This document shows, piece after piece, positions 45,256 through 52,578 of a stretch of 64,000 bases of DNA. Position 1 is the first letter of the stretch. Each line of letters opens with the position of its first letter. Both the position numbers and the translations under genes were made by a program. Origin of the DNA: Venturia oleaginea (Eukaryota; Ascomycota; Dothideomycetes; Venturiales; Venturiaceae); assembly GCA_013176395.1 (NCBI GenBank), contig JABMLP010000015.1:434001-498000 (forward strand), read 5' to 3'. The notes under the pieces are model-generated. The model searched no databases. It saw nothing but the letters and a program-made list of their open reading frames with translations, and had not been told where the DNA came from.

Positions 45256-45431
45256 TGTTATGGGCATGGCCCATGGTTGGTATAGGCTAAGAGCCTAAGC
45301 CTGATTGAGCCTAGTATAGAGAAAGAACCTCATTGAGGTTCTCTGTTTGTAGATACCTTCACTCTTTAACTGAATCTAAACAATCTTTGGCTACGAGTAT
45401 GCTGCGTCTTTCCAGCTACCGTCCCGTAATA
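45256..45431 (+). repeat. 5' LTR
   Basis: 176 bp, TGTTATGGGC...CCCGTAATA, matching 50658-50833 base for base on reading. A direct-repeat pair around gag-pol plus the ctctc flanks fixes the ends. It contains the 11-mer aactgaatcta (45368-45378), the presumed start of the genomic RNA. Confidence 0.95.
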
Positions 45432-45442
45432 TAGATTCAGTT
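45432..45442 (+). promoter_or_regulatory. Primer-binding site complementary to the element's own LTR
   Basis: tagattcagtt starts on the base after the 5' LTR and is the exact reverse complement of aactgaatcta at 45368-45378 inside that LTR. In Tf1/sushi-type elements the RNA 5' end folds onto such a site and is cleaved to prime minus-strand DNA instead of a tRNA. Confidence 0.8.
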
Positions 45443-45465
45443 CTTTACAAACCTAGGTGTACTTG

Positions 45466-46560
45466 ATGCGTAGCAACAGTACCCTATCGACTCCTACAAC
45501 CTACACCCCTACTACCGACGACGACCCAATCGCGAGCATTACGCAAGGAATCGACAAACTCTCAATGGCTCGAGCAAATTCGCCTGACACCGTACAACAA
45601 TTGGTGGCAGCTCTGACCGCAGTCAGTGTTGATGGGAACACCGGTGCAAAAGCTATTGCATGGCCTAAATGGGACGGGAAAAGAGACAACTACACGCTGT
45701 TCAGATGGCAGATCAAGACAAAAATCACTGTTGAAAATGGGAAGCTTGGAAGCAATCAAGGAATATGCGCGAACATCTTCAACGGGCTTCCGACAGAGAA
45801 ACAACAACGCGTCATCCAATGGCTAAGCAATGGAGAGCAACATGACAACTACGAACCCGAGTCCTTTATCAAGCATATGGACGACAAGTTCTTAGATCAT
45901 GAAGCGGAAGCTAAAGCTCTCGACGAGCTGAACAAGATTAGCCAAGGCAGCAGACAACCGTTCGAAGACTTCCGCCAGCAGTTCGAACAACTGACATCGC
46001 AAGCTGGATCCCTAGCGCCGCAAAGAGCCTCAAAGATCACTATCATGAACAACGCGCTCAACTACTCCCTCCAACAGACCTTGAAATCAGTGCGATTGTC
46101 CAGGGACGACTACGACACTTACGTAAAAGATGTACAGTACTTCGCGACGAAGACAGAGGCTCTATTCCACCAACGCCGCTATCCAAGTACGGATAAGGAG
46201 ACGCCAACGACTCGAGGGAGGCCACAATCACCCCAAACAGTCAGTCGTGACGCAGAAGGCGATGTCGAAATGACTGGCATCAACGCCCTTTCAGCGCAGA
46301 TCGCAGCACTGATAGCTCGGGTCGATACACTCGGAAAGGATGCGAAGAAGGACCGACGACCTAGAGCGAAATGGCGATCCCAAACAGAGTTCTTGGCACT
46401 TATACAAGCGGGCAAATGCGGGCGCTGTAAGAAGCCCAAGCACCACCCGAACGTATGCGAATTCCGACCAGCAACACGTCCAAAGACTCAGGTCACTGCG
46501 GTAATCACACAGCATACCGATGACTCCCTACAGGAAGCCTCATCAGAGTCGGAAAACTAG
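45466..46560 (+). CDS. Gag (capsid-nucleocapsid) of the gypsy element
   Basis: 364 residues from the first ATG (MRSNSTLSTPTTYTPTTDDD). The frame is also open 9 bases upstream, but there only with GTG. The middle part (WPKWDGKRDNYTLFRWQIKT to RLSRDDYDTYVKDV) is the usual retrotransposon gag helical region that assembles the virus-like particle. Near the C-terminus CGRCKKPKHHPNVC is a perfect CX2CX4HX4C zinc knuckle, which packages the RNA. The frame ends with TAG at 46558-46560, overlapping the pol frame by about 37 nt. Fungal gypsy Gag proteins are usually 300-450 residues, so the length is normal. Confidence 0.92.
   Translation: MRSNSTLSTPTTYTPTTDDDPIASITQGIDKLSMARANSPDTVQQLVAALTAVSVDGNTGAKAIAWPKWDGKRDNYTLFRWQIKTKITVENGKLGSNQGICANIFNGLPTEKQQRVIQWLSNGEQHDNYEPESFIKHMDDKFLDHEAEAKALDELNKISQGSRQPFEDFRQQFEQLTSQAGSLAPQRASKITIMNNALNYSLQQTLKSVRLSRDDYDTYVKDVQYFATKTEALFHQRRYPSTDKETPTTRGRPQSPQTVSRDAEGDVEMTGINALSAQIAALIARVDTLGKDAKKDRRPRAKWRSQTEFLALIQAGKCGRCKKPKHHPNVCEFRPATRPKTQVTAVITQHTDDSLQEASSESEN
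46524..46560 (+). promoter_or_regulatory. Gag-pol overlap, possible -1 frameshift site
   Basis: The pol frame is open from 46524 and lies -1 relative to gag, which stops at 46560. ggaaaac (46551-46557) sits just before the gag stop, but it matches the X XXY YYZ slippery consensus only in its A-site half. No ATG in the pol frame occurs before about 46663. Either -1 frameshifting or reinitiation could express pol. Confidence 0.45.
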
Positions 46561-46568
46561 CTACCCTT

Positions 46569-49500
46569 GTGCATCGTCGCGCACGAGGGTCTGAAGTAGA
46601 TGTACATGGCGAAGACATTACAAAGCTACCAGGCATAAGAGAAATCAAAGCAGCAAAGGATAGGATGGAAAGTACACCCTTCTTGATAGATACCTTGATC
46701 AACGGAACTTCTTTCACCGAATCCTTCTTTGATAACGGCTGCCTCCCTTATGCTGCTTTCAGCGAGAAGAGTGTCCAAACACATCGTCTACCGCGCATCC
46801 CAATTGACACCAAACAATTGGCACTGGCTAAAGAGAGCCACGAGAACGGAGAAGACCTCCGTATTACGCACATGACCTACGCTACGATCGACATTGATGG
46901 TCGAGCAGAGCGAGTCTATGGGTATATAGTGAAAGGATTGAGCTTCCCTATTATCCTAGGCAAGGCATGGGCAGAGAGAAACTGGGTGCGATATATAGCA
47001 GCTAAGAGAAAGCTGCTTATTGGTCAAGGATCCCAGCGCATCACAGTAAGAGAAAAGGGGTGGCTAGAACAGAACACCAAAGCGCGAGACCGGCTCGCTC
47101 ACGTGCGGGCGGCTTGTCTAGTGTCAGGATCTGTATTTGCAGCTATTGTTGGAAGGGCCCAGCGACGGTTGAGAAGAGATGGACCGGATGGTACACAAGT
47201 GCTGGCTATCTCGATGTCGGATATCAACAAGGCCCTAAGCAAGTTAGCAGAAAGAAAACAGAGAAAGACTGAGGAAGAAATGCGACAAGAGATACCAGAA
47301 GAAATAGCAGAGCATGCTGATGCCTTTCTCGACGACGAAGACGGAGAGATCGCGCCCCATCAAGAGGGTCGCGATCACGTTATCGAATTGATACGAGATG
47401 AACAAGGTCGCGAGGCAGAAGTTCCTTGGGGCCCATTATACGGCATGTCGAGGGAAGAGCTATTAGTCCTACGAAAAACACTTTCGGACTATATGGACAA
47501 GGGCTGGATACGCGCCAGCAACTCACCAGCGGCAGCCCCAGTCTTATTTGTAAGGAAACCAGGTGGAGGCATTCGGATGTGTGTAGACTATCGGGCACTG
47601 AATCGAATCACTCGATCGGACCGCTACCCATTGCCACTAATCCGAGAAACCCTACGAAATCTAGCAACAGCGCGTTGGTACACCAAACTTGACGTCAGAG
47701 CGGCATTTCATCGGCTCCGCATCAAGCACGGCGATGAGTGGAAAACGGCTTTTCGCACTCGATTTGGACTATTCGAATGGCTAGTTACCCCCTTCGGACT
47801 AGCTGGCGCACCCGCGAGCTTTCAACGATACATCAACGGAGTCCTACGGGAATCCCTAGATATCTGCTGTTCAGCCTACATGGACGATGTCTTGATATGG
47901 AGCGACGGCGACTATCTGGATCACATGGTCAAGGTTAACCAAATTCTTGCCAAGCTCAAGACTGCTGGACTTCGGCTAGACTTAAGCAAGTGCGAGTTTG
48001 CTGTTCAGGAGGTCAAATATCTGGGGTTCATTATCACTGCAGGAGAAGGGATCAAAGTCGACCCAGAGAAAGTTGCCGCGATTAAAGAATGGGAGGCTCC
48101 AGTCAATGTCACAGGCGTACGCTCCTTCCTAGGCTTTGCAAATTTCTACCGAGACTTCATCGACAACTTCTCAGAGCTCTCCGACCCCTTAATCAAGTTA
48201 ACACGGAAGGCCGTCGCTTTTGTCTGGAACAAAGAACATGAGAACGCCTTTCAAGTCTTGAAGGAGCTATTCATCTCCGCCCCAATACTGGCTCACTGGA
48301 ATCCAGACCTGGATACGGTACTCGAGTGCGACTGCTCTGGCTACGCGCTGGGAGGCACGTTGTCGCAGAAGGATATGAAAGGAAAACTACGACCAGTAGC
48401 ATACTTCTCCCGCAAGCTCACTGCGGCTGAATGTAACTACGAGATCCACGATAAAGAATTACTGGCAGTAATCAAGTCCATTGAACACTGGAGAGGAGAA
48501 CTACGCAGTGTTGCAGCACCTTTCAAAGTCCTTACCGATCACAAGAATCTCCGCTACTTTATGACAGCGCAGCGTTTGTCAGAGAGACAAGCAAGATGGT
48601 CGCTAATTCTATCTGAGTACCAATTCCAGCTGGAATTTCGCGCCGGAAAACTAGCGCAAAGACCAGACGCACTATCAAGAAGACATCAAGATATGCCACA
48701 TGACAAGAACGACGAGAGACTACAAGGGCGAGTGGCCCAGTTGATCAAGGACGAATGGCTTCCTCCTCTTTCCGAGAGGACGACCGAAACAATCGCAATA
48801 CAAGCCCTTATCTGCCCAGTCAATACACCGAATACATCCAATAGTACATGGGACGTTATACGGGAGCCCCAGCAAAATACTGGACTGGACGGTCGACACC
48901 AGCTGACTGCCGAAAACGGTCAACACCGGTCCACTACTAGGTACGGTCAAAACCGGTCAGTTGCAAAAGGATGCGATCTTTTCGAGAAACCAGAGTTACA
49001 ACTTCTCTGGGATCGCGCAATAGCAGAGGACCAATCCTACGAAGCTATTCATACGGCTATAGTTACTGGCGAACGTTCCTTTCCTCCAGAGCTCAAGTTG
49101 TCGGTACAGCTACCCGAATGCGAAGTAGACGACCACGGCGCGGTCACGAGAAGAGGGATCCTATGGGTACCAGATTGGGAACCGCTGCGAACAACGCTGG
49201 TCCAACAAACTCACGATTCCCATGTTACTGGACACCCAGGGAGAGATAGCACGCTTGCGATTCTATCCAGAAGTTTCTTTTGGCCCCAACAATACAAGAC
49301 AGTCCGGCAGTTTGTACGTAATTGCGACGTATGTGGGAGAACAGGAATATGGCGTGATAAGAAGCGAGGTCTTCTGAAACCACTTCCAATCCCGGCCCGC
49401 TTCCACAGCGAGCTATCAATCGATTTCATGACTGATTTGCCCGCGGAGGAAAACGGCCCAAAATACCTCATGGTTATCACAGATCGCCTCCTCAAAAGTG

Positions 49501-50645
49501 TTACGTTGGAGGCTATGACTACAATGAGCGCCAAAGAGTGCGCGAAAAGGTTCTTACAATGCCACTATCGCTACCACGGATTTCCCATGGCATTGACGTC
49601 GGACAGAGGCAGCAATTGGACAGGTCGTTTTTGGAGGAAGCTTTGCGAACTTACAAAGATTGAGCAGAGACTCTCTACAGCCTTTCATCCACAGACCGAT
49701 GGCGCGACCGAGCGTATGAACCAGGAAGTTCTACGCTATCTCCGCGCCTTCATCGCATACTCCCAACTAGACTGGCCAACGCTACTACCTACGGCTATGT
49801 TAGCACTGAACAATCGTGACTCTTCAGTCACAGGGATGAGTCCATTCTATCTAACCCACGGCTACCATGCGGAACCAATCCAGAAAGTACAACGAATCTC
49901 ACCCAGTAACTCACCAACAGCCGATGCCGAGACCTTTGTGCAACGAATAGAAGAGGCACAAGAATATGCACAGGCAGCGATGGCCTGGTCCCAGCAGAAG
50001 ATGGAGAACGACGCCAACAGGTCACGTCAAGCTGCCGAAACGTTAAAAAAGGGCGACAAAGTCTGGTTGAACCTTAGGAATATCAATACTCCGCAGCTAT
50101 CAAAGAAACTGTCGTGGACGCAAGCCAAATACACTGTCGAGAACCAGATCTCCCCGATGGTATACGAGCTGGCTGACCTGCCAAGTGGTATCCATAACCG
50201 TTTCCACGTTGACCTACTCCGCCGAGCCGCAACCGACACACTGCCCTCACAAGAATCCGATGATACCCAGCCGCCACCATTAGTGCCTCAAACCGAAGAA
50301 ACAGAGGCTGAGTTTGAAGTAGAACGTATACTTCGCGCAGAGAAGAAACGGGTTGGGCGAGGCTGGGTTCGTCAGTTATTAATCAAATGGAAAGGCTATG
50401 CAGATCCCGATTGGCAGCCACGTTCATTATTCACAGAAGTCGAGGACTTAGACCGCTTCGAGGCAGAGTATGGCAAGGGCGACGGTGTCGGCGAAGATAT
50501 AGGAGCTCAAACAGGGGCCCGAAGAAACCGAGTAGCGGTGGCCAGCGCCTTCGAATCTGCTACAAGCTGGCAGAAGCGATGTATGGCGTTTGTCTGTTTG
50601 ATTATCCCACCTACCACACCCTCTTTAGTCCTGCACACCCGGTAA
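46569..50645 (+). CDS. Pol polyprotein: protease, RT, RNase H, integrase, chromodomain
   Basis: About 1,358 residues without a stop. It starts inside an overlap with gag and has no early ATG. A protease-like region holds FFDNGCLPYAAF, with DNG where DSG/DTG is usual. Reverse transcriptase: VRKPGGGIRMCVDYRALN (~327), the LDVRAAFH block, and the active site YMDDVLIWS (~436). RNase H: LECDCSGYALGGTLS (~584), YEIHDKELLAV, VLTDHKNLRYF. Integrase: HHCC zinc module (HVTGHPG, CDVCGR; ~880-920) and the DDE residues in SIDFMTDL, TSDRGSNW and TERMNQ. A chromodomain (EFEVERILRAEKKR, LLIKWKGYADPDWQPRSLF) ends the protein near 1250-1300. The short linker between RNase H and integrase carries a degenerate cggtcaacaccgg-type repeat near 48890-48960. 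All catalytic residues except the protease variant look standard, so the copy may be active. Confidence 0.95.
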   Translation: MHRRARGSEVDVHGEDITKLPGIREIKAAKDRMESTPFLIDTLINGTSFTESFFDNGCLPYAAFSEKSVQTHRLPRIPIDTKQLALAKESHENGEDLRITHMTYATIDIDGRAERVYGYIVKGLSFPIILGKAWAERNWVRYIAAKRKLLIGQGSQRITVREKGWLEQNTKARDRLAHVRAACLVSGSVFAAIVGRAQRRLRRDGPDGTQVLAISMSDINKALSKLAERKQRKTEEEMRQEIPEEIAEHADAFLDDEDGEIAPHQEGRDHVIELIRDEQGREAEVPWGPLYGMSREELLVLRKTLSDYMDKGWIRASNSPAAAPVLFVRKPGGGIRMCVDYRALNRITRSDRYPLPLIRETLRNLATARWYTKLDVRAAFHRLRIKHGDEWKTAFRTRFGLFEWLVTPFGLAGAPASFQRYINGVLRESLDICCSAYMDDVLIWSDGDYLDHMVKVNQILAKLKTAGLRLDLSKCEFAVQEVKYLGFIITAGEGIKVDPEKVAAIKEWEAPVNVTGVRSFLGFANFYRDFIDNFSELSDPLIKLTRKAVAFVWNKEHENAFQVLKELFISAPILAHWNPDLDTVLECDCSGYALGGTLSQKDMKGKLRPVAYFSRKLTAAECNYEIHDKELLAVIKSIEHWRGELRSVAAPFKVLTDHKNLRYFMTAQRLSERQARWSLILSEYQFQLEFRAGKLAQRPDALSRRHQDMPHDKNDERLQGRVAQLIKDEWLPPLSERTTETIAIQALICPVNTPNTSNSTWDVIREPQQNTGLDGRHQLTAENGQHRSTTRYGQNRSVAKGCDLFEKPELQLLWDRAIAEDQSYEAIHTAIVTGERSFPPELKLSVQLPECEVDDHGAVTRRGILWVPDWEPLRTTLVQQTHDSHVTGHPGRDSTLAILSRSFFWPQQYKTVRQFVRNCDVCGRTGIWRDKKRGLLKPLPIPARFHSELSIDFMTDLPAEENGPKYLMVITDRLLKSVTLEAMTTMSAKECAKRFLQCHYRYHGFPMALTSDRGSNWTGRFWRKLCELTKIEQRLSTAFHPQTDGATERMNQEVLRYLRAFIAYSQLDWPTLLPTAMLALNNRDSSVTGMSPFYLTHGYHAEPIQKVQRISPSNSPTADAETFVQRIEEAQEYAQAAMAWSQQKMENDANRSRQAAETLKKGDKVWLNLRNINTPQLSKKLSWTQAKYTVENQISPMVYELADLPSGIHNRFHVDLLRRAATDTLPSQESDDTQPPPLVPQTEETEAEFEVERILRAEKKRVGRGWVRQLLIKWKGYADPDWQPRSLFTEVEDLDRFEAEYGKGDGVGEDIGAQTGARRNRVAVASAFESATSWQKRCMAFVCLIIPPTTPSLVLHTR

Positions 50646-50657
50646 GGAGGGGGGTAA
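50643..50657 (+). promoter_or_regulatory. Polypurine tract (plus-strand primer)
   Basis: taaggaggggggtaa lies directly before the 3' LTR. Purine runs at this position prime plus-strand DNA synthesis in LTR retrotransposons. Confidence 0.75.
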
Positions 50658-50833
50658 TGTTATGGGCATGGCCCATGGTTGGTATAGGCTAAGAGCCTAA
50701 GCCTGATTGAGCCTAGTATAGAGAAAGAACCTCATTGAGGTTCTCTGTTTGTAGATACCTTCACTCTTTAACTGAATCTAAACAATCTTTGGCTACGAGT
50801 ATGCTGCGTCTTTCCAGCTACCGTCCCGTAATA
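50658..50833 (+). repeat. 3' LTR
   Basis: 176 bp, identical on reading to 45256-45431 and followed by the target duplication ctctc. Confidence 0.95.
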
Positions 50834-50838
50834 CTCTC
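50834..50838. repeat. Target-site duplication (ctctc), right copy
   Basis: Same five bases as 45251-45255. Confidence 0.9.
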
Positions 50839-51009
50839 TAGTTACTTCGCTATTGCTTTTAGTTACTTAGCACAATTCACGACTCTTTTATCTTTCAGGC
50901 TTCGCTTCACTTGTTTGATACGATATTGTCGCCCCGGACCACTTGAACCCTTCTGTACGGATTAGCCAAATCCAGCTAGATTACTTTGAGTCATAGCCTC
51001 TGCGTAACA
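50839..51009. repeat. Right half of the probable older LTR
   Basis: Continues the split unit described at 45085-45255 and ends GCGTAACA. The sequence (tagttacttcgctattgc...) has no coding potential. Confidence 0.4.
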
Positions 51010-52128
51010 CTCTCCTTCCTAATATAGGATTATAATAACGACCTTACCATTTATAGAAGGAGAAGAGAGTTCTAGAAAACCGATCAGGAAAAACTAACTA
51101 TTCGCGAAGATATAATATAACGATAACGGAGGTGTATAGGCCAGGGCAGGGATTAGAAGTAACTTCTTTTGGCGGGCTAACCACGTACGTACTCCCCATC
51201 CTAATATATATTGTGGGCCCAAGAAGATCATGGGAGATAAAAATGGGAATGGGTGGGTAAGTACTCCATACCCAGCACAGGACGTATTTTCGAAAACGTC
51301 AATGCTTGCGAGAGGTGATGCAGGTAGGGGATGAGAAACGCACGCAGACGCGTGGTTATCTCTCTTTATCGGGCTTTATTTTTGGACAGGGGAAGGGTTG
51401 GGAGGTGGTGTGGTAATGCTGGGGGCGATCGTTCTAGTATTGTTGTTAATGTTGACGTTGCGTCGTAGCTTTTTTGGCGAGGGGGAGACGTGACAGGGAA
51501 CCATTTTCTTTTGGAAAGGGAAGGGTAAGAGAGGGAAGGAAAGAAAATATATTCAATAAGTCCACGAAGTTTAGGTCGATGGAGTTTCAACGATAGCAAC
51601 GTCCAAAATCGAGCTGAGAATAGGATGTTCCAGCGCGCGTCAGTTTGATTTCAATAACCAAGGCCTCTAGTAAGTATAGCTTGCTATCAGTAACCTCGTC
51701 CTCAGATCTTGTTGATCAGCCTGCCAACCAATGAGTACCGATGATCGAAAAAGTTAAAACAAGACTGATGCGCGCTGGTACTCTGAAAGGGGTTTAAGTC
51801 AGGGAACTAGCCCAATGGAACTCCGGATTTAGCTTCCGGATCAGCCGCAACCCAGGAATCGCAATATGATAAGCATGCGCGCCCTCAGCCGCAACCGGGA
51901 ATCGCATTCTGATAAGCATGAAATGCCCAAATCTGGATACCGGGAGAAGGAAACGCAAAAGCAAAGTGTAATTTCGTCATGTCGTTGAGCTAGCTTCGAG
52001 CTGGACACGTGTAGTCTAGGTAAGGTATCTTTCTGAACCGAATAGGAAAAGAAAAAAAAAAACTCCATTCAACGCCGCGCAAATACACTAGCGGTGCCAA
52101 ACCACAACTCTTTCCTCTTTGCGTAAAA
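51010..52128. other. Gene-free stretch
   Basis: No gene seen. A 44-bp direct repeat starts at 51841 and 51885 (both beginning tcagccgcaacc, both ending gataagcatg). The first 150 bases are AT-rich and may be transposon debris. Confidence 0.5.
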
Positions 52129-52578
52129 TCAGTTCTTGCTGTAGCATTTTACGCTTTGGACTTTGTCGTTCCAACCCTTTTTGCAGCCCGCCCACGTTTT
52201 GCCCACGATCCAACCTCCGCAGGATCTCAGCCAGGCCCTGTCGTGATCGAATGTTTCGCAGTGACCTCCTTCAACGCAATCTTGCTGTGGACAGTCGGCT
52301 TTGTCGAAAAATATGCATTGCGTGTGGTCGGGAATTCGCATTGAGGAAACCTGTTGACTTAGGTTTTCGGGCAGGTTGAAGCATTGGCCTTCGGATATAT
52401 CGACGTCTGCACATTCTCCTGTGTAGCCAATGTGTTCGCAAAAGCGAAGTCTGTGGATTGAGGTTTCTTGTCTTGAGAGGATGGGTTTCATCGTGGTTCC
52501 GCGCGGTTGTATTGGATTGGCTTGAAGTGTGGATGAGAGCAGACTCGCCATTGTGAGGAGGAGAGTGGTGAAATTCAT
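52129..52578 (-). CDS. Secreted ten-cysteine protein, possibly beta/gamma-crystallin-like
   Basis: A single-exon 149-residue protein. Residues 1-20 (MNFTTLLLTMASLLSSTLQA) are a clear signal peptide. A QPRG and a later LSRQ could be a short propeptide cleaved by a Kex2-like protease. The mature part holds ten Cys: FCEH, GEC, GQC, TQC, ADC, QDC, GHC, RSC, AGC and VKC. The order CEHIGYTGECADVDISEGQC, then FNLPENLSQQVSSMRI, resembles the folded strand-Gly-Tyr/Trp-rich pattern of small secreted crystallin-like proteins in fungi, but this is a resemblance by eye. Many small Cys-rich secreted proteins act outside the cell, in host or microbe interactions or in the wall. It stands alone in a gene-poor, repeat-flanked region, a common setting for such genes. 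An even Cys count fits five disulfides. Confidence 0.75.
   Translation of the reverse strand: MNFTTLLLTMASLLSSTLQANPIQPRGTTMKPILSRQETSIHRLRFCEHIGYTGECADVDISEGQCFNLPENLSQQVSSMRIPDHTQCIFFDKADCPQQDCVEGGHCETFDHDRAWLRSCGGWIVGKTWAGCKKGWNDKVQSVKCYSKN

Larger units (their letters stand above)
45256..50833 (+). mobile_element. Complete Ty3/gypsy chromodomain retrotransposon, 5,578 bp
   Basis: Two 176-bp LTRs that are identical as I read them, a 5-bp target duplication, gag, pol (protease, reverse transcriptase, RNase H, integrase, chromodomain), a primer-binding site and a polypurine tract. Both coding frames are open throughout and show no C-to-T type stops. This fits the chromovirus branch, whose chromodomain directs integration to chromatin marks. 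The perfect LTR match implies recent insertion. Confidence 0.96.

Noticed and set aside
49225..49534. Frames antisense to pol
   Set aside because: Shadows of the integrase region.
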